The position numbers and the translations under genes are program-made. Below, in pieces: positions 8,197 to 19,456 of a stretch of 64,000 nucleotides of DNA. Each line of letters starts with the position of its first letter. Position 1 is the stretch's first letter. The stretch comes from CAYSPU01 sp964432995 (GTDB taxonomy: Bacteria; Verrucomicrobiota; Verrucomicrobiia; Limisphaerales; JAHDYP01). The stretch lies in assembly GCA_964432995.1 (NCBI GenBank), contig CAYSPU010000001.1, positions 1 through 64,000 of the forward strand, written 5' to 3'. A model generated the notes under the pieces. The model was not told where the DNA came from, did no database searches, and saw only the letters and a program-made list of their open reading frames with translations.

Positions 8197-11061
8197 TTAC
8201 GGGTTGTATCGAACGCGGTAGTAACGGCTGGACACACCCTCGGGCAGGACGTCTTCCGCCTCGAGCGTTCGCATGAACGCCTCCGGGTTGGCCACCGTGG
8301 CAATGACCTCCCATTCGCCAGCGGCCAGATCCGTCGTCATCTCCACCACATACGTCGTCTGGGGCGCCGCCATCCACTGGATTGTAGTCTTGGAGGCGGG
8401 GGCCGTGCCGACGATCGCCTGGACCTCCGGCTCGGCGAAGGGATAGGGGTCGTAGCCGTTGGCCAGGCCGTCGCCGTCGGAATCGATCGTGATGCTCTCG
8501 CGCAAGCCCTTGTTGATGCGGACGGTTCGGCCGGAGGGCATGAGCACATCCACCGAACTCCGCGGACCGGCGAAGTCGCGGACCCAGCGGAACCGACCGC
8601 CGAGCGCGCCGTCGAGTTCCTCGACCGGCGTGCTGCTGGGGGCGTAGGCAAAGTAGATCGTCACGTTGGGATCCACCTCGAACACCGACTCGAGGTTGCC
8701 GTTCCGATACGCGTCAAGGACATACCCCTGGAACTCGAGGTAGTCGACGTAGAGCGCGTAACGGCCCTGGGTGTTCAATCCGCGCAACTGCTGGAATCCG
8801 CTCTGGCCCGCGCTCAGCAAAAGGCTCCCGAGGGCGACGTTGTTGGTGAAACCGTCGACCGTGGCGCCCCGATCCTCGGCCGCCCACTGATGCTCGATCC
8901 AGGCGAAGCGCGGGGCGGTGGACTGCACGGCAGTGCCCAGGAGATCGCCATATTGTGGCTTGCGCAACATCACCAAGCCGTCCGCCGGCACCAACATGTT
9001 CCCGGCAGCCCAACCACTATCCGCCAAGGAATTGGTCACGCTCAAGATCAGCGATCCGCTGGTCTGATTCGTGAATTGGTTCAGTTTGAGGTCGTTGACC
9101 GCAAGGGTGACATCCGCGCCCGCGCTCAGGCGCCCATGCTGGAACTTGCCCAATTTGCCCTCCAGCGCGAACGCTCCGTCGGCCTGGATCCGCCCGGAAT
9201 TCTCGAAGTAGTCGGAGCGAACGCGCATCGCATTGGCATCGACGGTCCCGCGGTTGACAAAGGTGGAGTAGGGTTTCGCGCGGTCCTGACCGAAGTTGGC
9301 GGTGTTGGCGATGTAGAAGTAGCCTTCGTTGGTGAGGAACCGCAACCGCGGGGCGTTGGTAACGGCAAAGTGCCCGTCTCCGCCGCTGAAGGTGAGATCG
9401 CCCTTGAGGGTGACGGTCTCCGCATCCAACAGGAGAGGACCCACCGCCCGGACATTGTCCTCGACGACCACGTTGGTGCTATGGACGGAGAACCCGTGCG
9501 TCTGCACCTCCCGGACGATCCCCAACTGCTGGCCATCGACGACGAACGCGTGGAACTGGAGATCCACGGTGTTGGTGGCGACGTTGGTGATCATCGTGCC
9601 CGGGTTGGCCGGGTCTTCCTCGACGTTCGTCGTGGTCGTCCCCGACTGGTTGGTCCAGGTGGCGCTCCAGAGGAAGACATAGCCGTCGAACCGGGTGATG
9701 GTGTCCGGGGTGATGTCGCGGATGAGGAGGTCGCCGCTCGCCGAAGTGAGGTTGAAGACGAGGTTGGGGGCGTCGATGTAGGTGCCGGAGGTGTCGCTCA
9801 CGTCGCCGGTGGATTCGATGCGGATCGAGGAATTGCCCCGCAGCCGGGCGTCGCGGAGGTCGACTGTCCTGCCGGAAATCTCGATCCGCCCGGGGAGGTC
9901 GATGACCGATGCCCCCTCCACGCCCGTGGCATCGAGTGCGCCACCTTCCACGTACGGCGAGTAGGCCGACCAAAAGATGTCCACCGTCTGGTTCGAGTAG
10001 GCTTGATTGGAGAATAGATCCGAGGTCAGGGGCGCGTTCCCGAGGTCGCCATCCTCGAACACCTGGAGCGGCGACAGTCTGACGCGGTAGTTGCGCGAGC
10101 GGTATGTGGACTTTGTGTCCATGCTGTTGAGCAACACGAGGTTCGTGTAGGCGCCCAGCGCATCGCTGATGTAGAGGGTCTCCGTGCGGATGGTGCCGTC
10201 GATGGAGTTGGTCATCGGCATGGTGAACTCGGCGCTGATGATCTGCAGCCCGGTCTCGGAGCCGAGGGAGCTGAAGCGGATCCGCGAGGCCAGCATGTTC
10301 GTGTCATAGCCCACGAAGGCCGCCTGGATGATCTGGTTGGTCTCCGTCAACGCGTTGGTGTAGGCTCCGACGGTGGTGGTCTGGAACCCGATCCGGCTTG
10401 TCCCCCACCCGAAGGGGTCTTCCACACGGTGCGCGGGGGTGATCACGCTGACCGAGAACGGATCGTTCTGCACGGTGACGAAGTTCGGGAGGTTGAGGGT
10501 GGCGTTGGTCAGGCCGCCCCAGTAATTGTCGTAAATGCCGGTCGCCGGGGTGAAGTTCGTCTCGGTAACGCTATCCGAATCACCGAAACCTCCGGTGATG
10601 GTCGGGCGGACTTCGAGGCGGCTGTGGCGGACGTCGACGCCCTGCCCCTGCAGTTCGAGGAGGCCCGAGGCGCCGACGCTGAGCAACCCGCGGTTCTGGA
10701 TGTTGGCCGCATTGACGATGAGGTGACTGGAGACGCTCACCTGAGCGCCGCTATCGTTGACGAAACTGGTGGCGGGACGGGGGGCCTGGGTCGACGAGGC
10801 GGTCTGGAAGAAGAACCCCGGGTTGCCGCTCATGACGCCGTGGTTGGTGAAATGGAGCGTGCTCTGAAAGTCGTAGGGAAGAGCTGTCGACACGTAGAAC
10901 GTGCCGTAATTGATGAACGCCGTGGCATCGATCTGCGGCGGGGGGTAATCGTTCATCACGCCCTGGTTGATGTAGACCGGCTGCGTGGCCGCCTGGGCGG
11001 CGACGAGGAGGGCGGCGCCGGCCCCCAGACCCGGAAAGACGTTCTTCATAGGACTGCTCAT
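8197..11061 (-). CDS. Large exported protein, probably beta-helical, function unknown
   Basis: 954 residues with a signal peptide (ATG at 11061, or 11049 giving MKNVFPGLGAGAALLVAAQA). I do not recognise a family. The first ~750 residues are rich in Asn, Thr, Val and Gly with many short strand-like repeats such as FTNHGVM, FVNRGTV and LRFLTNEG. This suggests a stacked beta-helix like those of surface adhesins. Near residue 880 a DSDGDGLANGYDPYP segment resembles a calcium-binding thrombospondin-3-type loop. The C-terminus (TYVVEMTTDL ... SSRYYRVRYNP) matches the module found on other exported proteins here. It lies between two other exported-protein genes on the same strand. Confidence 0.75.
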   Translation of the reverse strand: MSSPMKNVFPGLGAGAALLVAAQAATQPVYINQGVMNDYPPPQIDATAFINYGTFYVSTALPYDFQSTLHFTNHGVMSGNPGFFFQTASSTQAPRPATSFVNDSGAQVSVSSHLIVNAANIQNRGLLSVGASGLLELQGQGVDVRHSRLEVRPTITGGFGDSDSVTETNFTPATGIYDNYWGGLTNATLNLPNFVTVQNDPFSVSVITPAHRVEDPFGWGTSRIGFQTTTVGAYTNALTETNQIIQAAFVGYDTNMLASRIRFSSLGSETGLQIISAEFTMPMTNSIDGTIRTETLYISDALGAYTNLVLLNSMDTKSTYRSRNYRVRLSPLQVFEDGDLGNAPLTSDLFSNQAYSNQTVDIFWSAYSPYVEGGALDATGVEGASVIDLPGRIEISGRTVDLRDARLRGNSSIRIESTGDVSDTSGTYIDAPNLVFNLTSASGDLLIRDITPDTITRFDGYVFLWSATWTNQSGTTTTNVEEDPANPGTMITNVATNTVDLQFHAFVVDGQQLGIVREVQTHGFSVHSTNVVVEDNVRAVGPLLLDAETVTLKGDLTFSGGDGHFAVTNAPRLRFLTNEGYFYIANTANFGQDRAKPYSTFVNRGTVDANAMRVRSDYFENSGRIQADGAFALEGKLGKFQHGRLSAGADVTLAVNDLKLNQFTNQTSGSLILSVTNSLADSGWAAGNMLVPADGLVMLRKPQYGDLLGTAVQSTAPRFAWIEHQWAAEDRGATVDGFTNNVALGSLLLSAGQSGFQQLRGLNTQGRYALYVDYLEFQGYVLDAYRNGNLESVFEVDPNVTIYFAYAPSSTPVEELDGALGGRFRWVRDFAGPRSSVDVLMPSGRTVRINKGLRESITIDSDGDGLANGYDPYPFAEPEVQAIVGTAPASKTTIQWMAAPQTTYVVEMTTDLAAGEWEVIATVANPEAFMRTLEAEDVLPEGVSSRYYRVRYNP

Positions 11062-11101
11062 GAGGCGAAATGGGCTGTTCGCATTGCGGGTGGTACCGGT
11101 G

Positions 11102-12595
11102 CTACGGCGTGCCGCCGGTCGTCATACCCGTATCGGTCGTGTTGGTTCCCACGCTGGGGGGTACCTCCCAGGCACTGCCCTGCGCCCGCTTGAAGGCGCG
11201 CTCCGTGATGTCCCGCATCGTGATACCCGCCGGGTACAGGACCGGCTCGTTGGTGGTGCCGTCGAACGATCCCCAGAACAGATACCGTGTCGCCGAAGCT
11301 TCGTCGAGGTTGTCCAGCGGGAACGTGTTCACGAGGATCTCGTTGACTCCGTTCAACTCGACGGTGAGGGCCGGGCCGCCGTTGCCTGGCGGGATGTTCC
11401 CTGGTCCGTAGTTGCCGGTGATTCCGTTGGTGCCGTCGTTGTTGACCCAGGCTTGGTTGAGGGTGGTCCCGAAAAACGGCACGGCTTGGTCGCCGTCCCC
11501 GCCCTGGAGGTCGCGGACATTGAACAGGATGTCCGGGGCGACGACCGGGCGCTCGAGGTATTGAGTGATCTCCTGGCGGTTGGAGATCACCGTGTCCGGG
11601 AACGTGTTGGTGAAGGCCTCGAAGAGCCCGACCATGGAGTCGTAGTCCGCCCGGACGAAGGTGACCTTCCCGATGCCGGAGCGGATACCGTTCGCGATGA
11701 AGGTGTTGGTCCCCGTGGTAGTCGCGTTGGTTCCCGTGGTGTTGGTGCCGGCGGGAACACTCCACGGGTTGCCGCCGGTGAGGCTGAGGGTGGCGTTGGC
11801 GGGCGGAGTCTCCACGTTCCAGTTGTTGCGGTCGTAGAGGTACTTCAGGCCCATCACGTCGTCCCGCGTCAGTCCGGTCCAGAAACCGAGTGCCGAGAAC
11901 TGAACCCCGGCCACCGGCGCATTCACGGCTCCGTCGTACAGGGCCAGAGGGTCCACCGGCGCAGTCACGACCCACGAAACGCTGCCATCACGAATGTCCG
12001 ACACCCGGTCGTAGGTCCACAACACGCCGTTGATGTAGGAACTCGCCTGATACCTCTTGGTGGCGGGGACGTACTCGAAGTTGCGCCGGATGATATGGAA
12101 GTTCGTGGTCCCGCCGGGGTCCGGCGTCGTCCAGCGGTTGCGCAGCGTGTAGACGTAGCGGGTCGGGTCGGTGAGCCCCAATTCCTCGAGGGCGACGGAG
12201 AGGACGACCGATTTGAGATCGGCGATCCCCAGCGCAACTGCCTGGTGGTTGAGGCGCAGGGACGTGAGCGGGTACTTGTCGACGTCGATCGAGGTGACAT
12301 CGGGAAGGCTGTTCAAGATCTTGAAGGCCTTGTCGATCTCCTGGATGCCGCGCTGCCCGAAGTAGGTCACGAAGTCGGGGGTGAAGCCGTAGTAGACGGT
12401 ATCGACATTCCAGCGATACTCCTCGCCGAGGTTCATGGGGCCGCCACCGAGTTGGGCGTTGTAGTCGGGAGGAAGGTAGCCCAGGCGCGCCGTCATCCAG
12501 GTGGTGAGCGGTCCCTGGAGGGTGAAGGCAAAAGCTGAACCGCACCAGCCGGTCAGGGCCGCCAGCACCAGAAGCCGTTTCAGAAAGCGTAACAT
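11102..12595 (-). CDS. Exported protein with a metzincin-like segment but no HExxH, function unknown
   Basis: 497 residues. I chose the ATG at 12595 because AGGTGAT lies 4 nt upstream; a GTG at 12604 is the longer option. A signal peptide (MLRFLKRLLVLAALTGWCGSAFA) opens the protein. Its N-terminal half contains YRWNVDTVYYGFTPDFV and, around residue 265, LTRDDVMGLKYLYDR, which resembles the end of a matrixin domain. No zinc-binding HExxHxxGxxH is present, so protease activity cannot be claimed. The tail is Thr/Gly-rich (GTNTTDTGMTTGGT). The gene is 9 nt from its upstream neighbour, so it is probably in one operon with it. Confidence 0.7.
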   Translation of the reverse strand: MLRFLKRLLVLAALTGWCGSAFAFTLQGPLTTWMTARLGYLPPDYNAQLGGGPMNLGEEYRWNVDTVYYGFTPDFVTYFGQRGIQEIDKAFKILNSLPDVTSIDVDKYPLTSLRLNHQAVALGIADLKSVVLSVALEELGLTDPTRYVYTLRNRWTTPDPGGTTNFHIIRRNFEYVPATKRYQASSYINGVLWTYDRVSDIRDGSVSWVVTAPVDPLALYDGAVNAPVAGVQFSALGFWTGLTRDDVMGLKYLYDRNNWNVETPPANATLSLTGGNPWSVPAGTNTTGTNATTTGTNTFIANGIRSGIGKVTFVRADYDSMVGLFEAFTNTFPDTVISNRQEITQYLERPVVAPDILFNVRDLQGGDGDQAVPFFGTTLNQAWVNNDGTNGITGNYGPGNIPPGNGGPALTVELNGVNEILVNTFPLDNLDEASATRYLFWGSFDGTTNEPVLYPAGITMRDITERAFKRAQGSAWEVPPSVGTNTTDTGMTTGGTP

Positions 12596-12604
12596 AGAGA
12601 TCAC

Positions 12605-14554
12605 CTAGCGAATGCGAATCACTCGATACATGGACACACTCTGCGCACCGTCCACGGGGATGGAATCGGTGGTTCCGGGAGCGAATCGTTGGGCGCCCAC
12701 ATCGGTCCACGAGCCGAGATTGGAGCTGACCTGGACTTGATAGACGCCGCCGGGCTGGACATTCCAGTCGAGCCACCATCCCTGGGTGCTGGCCTTCATC
12801 TCGAGGCGCATCACGCTGTTGGGGTCGGCGGGGTTGGTGCCGGCCAGGAGTTCGGCCAGGTTGGAGGCGCCGTCGCCGTCGGTGTCATCATCTTTTCCCG
12901 GAGGCTGGGCGGTGAGTTCGGGCCAACTGCTGGCCTGCCAATCGTCAGGGAGCCCGTCGCGGTTGCGGTCCAGGCCCCAGGTCCGGCCGGTGGCCGCGGT
13001 GGACACCTCAGACCGGCTGCCATCGACCAACCGGTAGGCGAGGCGGAAGGTGTGCTGGCTGGCGGGCATGAAGTTCTCCGCCAGATAGTGGGTCCCCTGC
13101 ACGTCCACCGGAGTCGTGGCGCCGTCGATATACAGCTCGTACGCCGCGATGTCATAGCCGGTCACCTCGGCCCAGGTCACACTGAGTTCGGTTTCGCTGA
13201 CGGCGAAGGCAAACGGCGCGGCCGGCGCGGCCAGCGGCACCGCCGGGGCGAGGGCGACGCGCTGGGCGAAGAGGTCGAAGCTCCCCTCGCCGCCCGTGAA
13301 ACTGGTCCAGGTCACGACGCACGCGTCCTGGGCATCCGAGGCGACCGCGGGGTGCATCTGTTGCATAGCGGTGGTCGTGTTGACGAACACTTCGCCACCC
13401 GCCGGCCCGTTGGCTTCGACCGCCCGCCCGCAGACGCCTTCATACGATCCGTCCTGGCCAACCGTGGTCCAGACGGCGAAGAACCGGCCGCCCACCCGGG
13501 CGAGGCGCGGCGCGTACTGATCTCCACGGAGGCGGGTGTTGATGGTGAACTCGGCCGAAAGGGGCGTGCCATCGGCCTGGAGCAACCGCCCGTAGACGTC
13601 CCAACGATCGGTGGACTGAGCGCCCACGGGCAGTTGGGCTTTGCGTCCGCTGTAGGCAACCAGCATGCTGCCATCCTCGGCCACGCTGATCGCCGGGTTC
13701 GCCGCCAATACGGCGCTGGAACTGACCTGGAACTCATCGCCCTCGGGCTCACCGGTGGCGGAGAAGCAGCGCGCCAGGATGGCGACGTCGTGGAGCGGGA
13801 CCCCCGCATCGGAACCGGAGTAGCCACCGGTCGGGGTGGTATCAAAAACGGTCTGGCCGAGAGGGCTCTCGCAGACCCAGGCGACGAGGAACCGGCCCCC
13901 GGGCAACCCGGCGACGGTGGCAGAGCGCTGGTTGAACTCGGTGTATTGGTTGACGGCGAACTCGGCGCCGACCTTCTGGCCCGTCGCGCTGAAGCGCTGT
14001 CCGTAGACGCCGAGCATACTGCCGTCCTGGCCGAAGCTGTTCCAGACTACCACGGCGCCGCCGTCCTGGAGGGTGGCGACGGCCGGTTCGATTTGAAAGC
14101 CACCGGCGTAGGTGTTCACCTGGAGGTCGGCCGACCGGAAGGTGCCGTCCGGTTTCACGAACCGCGCGTAGATCTTCTGCTTGCCATTGGCGCCACCCTG
14201 CCAGACGAAGGCCGCGCCGCCATCCTGCAGGACCGCCACCTGGGGCTTCTCCTGGTCGGCGGTTCCCACCGAATTGACGCGGAAGACGCCGAGGACGCCG
14301 CTGAGTCCGGCGTCGACGCGGCGGGCGCTGATGCCGGTGCCGTCGCCGTCGGTGGCGTTATCGTGCCAGACGACGTAGCCGCCGCCGGCGCCGAGGCTGA
14401 CGTGCGGGAAGACCTGGTCGCCTCGGAGGGGACTGGTCATCCGGAACTCGGCTCCTTGGCGGGCGAAGGTGCCGGCGCCGAGGCTGCCGCCGGCCAGCAG
14501 AAGCGCACTGCAGCAGAGGGGGACCCACCTAACTCGACTCAAAAGCAACGTCAT
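12605..14554 (-). CDS. Exported protein with beta-propeller-like repeats and an FN3 domain
   Basis: 649 residues from the ATG at 14554, which puts the signal peptide (LLLSRVRWVPLCCSALLLAGGSLGAG) at the start; an AGG lies 5 nt upstream. Residues ~30-440 contain six or seven repeats of the type PQVAVLQDGGAAFVWQG / PAVATLQDGGAVVVWNSFGQDG, as in blades of a beta-propeller. A fibronectin-III-like segment (VSETELSVTWAEVTGYDIAAYELY) follows, then LDRNRDGLPDDWQ (dockerin/TSP3-type calcium loop), and a final module (VYQVQVSSNLGSW ... MYRVIRIR) shared with other exported proteins in the window. No catalytic motif is visible. It is the first gene after the secretin in the direction of transcription. Confidence 0.75.
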   Translation of the reverse strand: MTLLLSRVRWVPLCCSALLLAGGSLGAGTFARQGAEFRMTSPLRGDQVFPHVSLGAGGGYVVWHDNATDGDGTGISARRVDAGLSGVLGVFRVNSVGTADQEKPQVAVLQDGGAAFVWQGGANGKQKIYARFVKPDGTFRSADLQVNTYAGGFQIEPAVATLQDGGAVVVWNSFGQDGSMLGVYGQRFSATGQKVGAEFAVNQYTEFNQRSATVAGLPGGRFLVAWVCESPLGQTVFDTTPTGGYSGSDAGVPLHDVAILARCFSATGEPEGDEFQVSSSAVLAANPAISVAEDGSMLVAYSGRKAQLPVGAQSTDRWDVYGRLLQADGTPLSAEFTINTRLRGDQYAPRLARVGGRFFAVWTTVGQDGSYEGVCGRAVEANGPAGGEVFVNTTTAMQQMHPAVASDAQDACVVTWTSFTGGEGSFDLFAQRVALAPAVPLAAPAAPFAFAVSETELSVTWAEVTGYDIAAYELYIDGATTPVDVQGTHYLAENFMPASQHTFRLAYRLVDGSRSEVSTAATGRTWGLDRNRDGLPDDWQASSWPELTAQPPGKDDDTDGDGASNLAELLAGTNPADPNSVMRLEMKASTQGWWLDWNVQPGGVYQVQVSSNLGSWTDVGAQRFAPGTTDSIPVDGAQSVSMYRVIRIR

Positions 14555-14702
14555 AATTCCTGACTCTCTCAGGTCATTCACCGAGGTTGACCAACTATAG
14601 CACATGAACGCCCCAAATTCCCTGCCCCCGCCCCGGGAGCGTGCGGGAAGCCCGGTTGCCACTTCCCACACCCAACCCCGCGGGCCGAGGCCGCCGGCCC
14701 GA
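14555..14702. other. Spacer with a GC-rich stem-loop-like segment
   Basis: The spacer between the secretin stop and the next gene holds a string at about 14639-14660 (GTGCGGGAAGCCCGGTTGCC) that recurs almost unchanged at 8160-8179 between two other genes of the same run. On the minus strand it could fold and might act as a partial terminator or processing site. This is inference from two copies. Confidence 0.3.
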
Positions 14703-17456
<2,754 letters not shown>

Positions 17457-17501
17457 GGTTCGCTCAGGTTTGGGTTGGCACACCATAGAAATTCGCATTG
17501 C

Positions 17502-18320
17502 CTATATGCCGGCGGGGGCAGCGCCAGAGGGCGCTTTGATAGAGATCGTCGTCCGCTTCTTGTTGGACAGGGCCTCGACTGTAACGTTCGTCGACGTGAT
17601 GGCAACGATATTGTTGGTATCTCCACCAAAACTCAGATTGTCGAGCACGCGCTTGCCGTTGAAGTTCAGGTTTTCCGGCGGGTACTTCAAGTCAGCCATG
17701 TAGCCCGCGACCGCTTCGTGGGGCTTCTCTTTAGACACGACCACCACGCTTTTGTCATCCCGAAGTTCCAGGACGAATTCGGTGGGGTTCTTGCCGTCGG
17801 GACGCAGTTCCCGGAGGACGAAGATCTCGTTCTGTGATCCGGGAACCGGCAGGCTCTGATGCATCTTCGGCAGGCGGTTCCGGGGTTCGCGCTCGGCCTC
17901 GCGAGTCACGCGGAAGTTGTGGAACAGGCCCGTTCCCGACGGCGAGGTTCCCTCGTAGGAGATGATGGTGTTGAGGGGCTTCAGGGCAACGATCACCAGG
18001 GCCGGTGCGCCTTCGACCACCGTCCCCTCCTTGCGCACGGATTCCGAGCGGCGGGTCCACTTGACGGGGTTGAACAGGTTGTGGTCACCCGAGAGGATGA
18101 CGGGTTCCGGTCGGCGGAGGCGGCGGAGGACCGTTTCGTTGGTGGAGAGATCGAAAGGCTGCAGCTCCTTGTTCTCGCGAGACACATCCATGTCGGCAAG
18201 TTCCTCCAAACGCTGCCGCTCGCTCGATATTTGGAAGAGGAGTTGGAGGGTGGCGGCCAATAGTCCCAGAAGAACGAGACTGAGAATGACCTTCTCGTAG
18301 TTTTTCTTGAGGAAATCCAT
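17502..18320 (-). CDS. Amuc_1099-like pilus assembly protein
   Basis: 272 residues. A short cytoplasmic head (MDFLKKNYEK) is followed by one membrane helix (VILSLVLLGLLAATLQLLF) and a periplasmic remainder. The bitopic layout and place between the secretin and the Amuc_1100-like gene match the second gene of the Akkermansia Amuc_1098-1102 locus. A role like PilP/GspC, linking inner-membrane platform and secretin, is plausible but inferred from position; segments such as DHNLFNPVKW and VSKEKPHEAV do not prove it. It lies 16 bp downstream of the Amuc_1100-like gene and 45 bp before the secretin start, so all three are probably one transcript. Confidence 0.75.
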   Translation of the reverse strand: MDFLKKNYEKVILSLVLLGLLAATLQLLFQISSERQRLEELADMDVSRENKELQPFDLSTNETVLRRLRRPEPVILSGDHNLFNPVKWTRRSESVRKEGTVVEGAPALVIVALKPLNTIISYEGTSPSGTGLFHNFRVTREAEREPRNRLPKMHQSLPVPGSQNEIFVLRELRPDGKNPTEFVLELRDDKSVVVVSKEKPHEAVAGYMADLKYPPENLNFNGKRVLDNLSFGGDTNNIVAITSTNVTVEALSNKKRTTISIKAPSGAAPAGI

Positions 18321-18336
18321 TGAAGCGAATGCGGCG

Positions 18337-19437
18337 TTATTTGGCAGCCACGGCCCCCTGGCGAATCGAATCCACGAGCATGGTGATCCTGAGAAGCTGC
18401 TCGTTCAACATCGTCTCCGGCCCTCGCCGCGTCGAGACTCCGGGTGTCTGGTAGGTTGATTCGGTCGGAGCCCCCGGGGTGACGCCTCCCGCCGGGCCCA
18501 GGCCATAGCGACGTCGCATCGCATCCGACATTCCGGCCCCGGGTCCCCGTTCCCCTCGGCCGGTAAGACCGTAGCGCGAGCGCAGCCGGTCGGCCGGGCT
18601 CTGGCCGCCGCCCGGGAGCACGCCACCGGCAGGAGGCGCATAGTAGGGCGCTGGCGTCTGACCGGGCTCCGTCGAGTCCGGAGTGGTCAGGTCGCTGGAT
18701 GGCGCACGCTCCACGTTGACGTTCTTGACAACGAAACAACAAGGGGAGCGCAGGAGGCCGTCGATCACCGCCCCCAACTCGCTGCTGAACCCGTAGAAGG
18801 TGATTTCGTAGGGGGTCACCGCCGCCCCGGCGACCTGGTTGGTGTAGGACTTGCGGAAGGTCAGGAGTTCCGGGCCCTGTTCCTTCTTGCTGACCGGGGG
18901 CCGGCGGAGGCTGACCAGGGAATGCACCCGGGCCTCGAACACGGCCGACACGATCGCGCGGATTTCGAGGAGCTGGTAGCTCAGGGGGACCAACTCCTTT
19001 GCGTCGATCGCCGTGGCGCTGTACTGGGAACCGAAGGTGAACGCATAGGGCCCCCCGGTGACGGAAGGGGCGGGGATCTTCACCCCCTGCTTCCTGGCCA
19101 TCTGCTCCAGTTCGAACACCGTCGTCGCCAACTGGCCCTTGAAGGTGGCCGTGTCGATGTTCGTCTGGGTGGAAAGCGGAGCGAAGAATTTGCGGGCTTC
19201 ACCCAGGGCCGAGAGCATCCGCGTCTGCTCCTGCCGGGCCGCGGTCACGTTTTCCTCGGTAACGCTGGGGTCCTGAGTGTTGAGACGCCGGAACGCATCC
19301 GCCTGCGTCGTCAGTTCAGCCGTCACGTCCGAGTTTCGCGAGTATTGCCGGTAGAGGAAATAGCCGGCTGCGCCGAGCAGGACCACGGCTGCAAGAATCC
19401 CGCCCGCCAGGACCAAATTGCGCTTGAGCCACGACAT
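18337..19437 (-). CDS. Amuc_1100-like pilus-associated protein
   Basis: 366 residues. MSWLKRNLVLAG is followed by one N-terminal membrane helix (GILAAVVLLGAAGYFLYRQY), a coiled-coil-prone segment (residues ~35-110) and a compact domain containing VPLSYQLLEIRAIVSAVFEARV and VTPYEITFYGFSSELGAVIDGLL, as in Amuc_1100/PilO-like ferredoxin-fold proteins. The last ~100 residues are a Pro/Gly/Arg-rich tail absent from a minimal PilO. Amuc_1100 of Akkermansia is the pilus-region protein reported to act on host TLR2. Here the gene keeps the same neighbours, which supports a structural role in pilus assembly. The Arg-Tyr-Gly-Leu motif occurs twice in the tail (RSRYGLTGRG, RRRYGLGPAG). Confidence 0.85.
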   Translation of the reverse strand: MSWLKRNLVLAGGILAAVVLLGAAGYFLYRQYSRNSDVTAELTTQADAFRRLNTQDPSVTEENVTAARQEQTRMLSALGEARKFFAPLSTQTNIDTATFKGQLATTVFELEQMARKQGVKIPAPSVTGGPYAFTFGSQYSATAIDAKELVPLSYQLLEIRAIVSAVFEARVHSLVSLRRPPVSKKEQGPELLTFRKSYTNQVAGAAVTPYEITFYGFSSELGAVIDGLLRSPCCFVVKNVNVERAPSSDLTTPDSTEPGQTPAPYYAPPAGGVLPGGGQSPADRLRSRYGLTGRGERGPGAGMSDAMRRRYGLGPAGGVTPGAPTESTYQTPGVSTRRGPETMLNEQLLRITMLVDSIRQGAVAAK

Positions 19438-19456
19438 AGGAGAGGGTGTGAAAAGG

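Noticed and set aside
8114..8377. N-terminal extension of the subtilisin frame
   Set aside because: It overlaps the end of the neighbouring exported-protein gene and precedes a good signal peptide at 8113, so the extension is not part of the protein.
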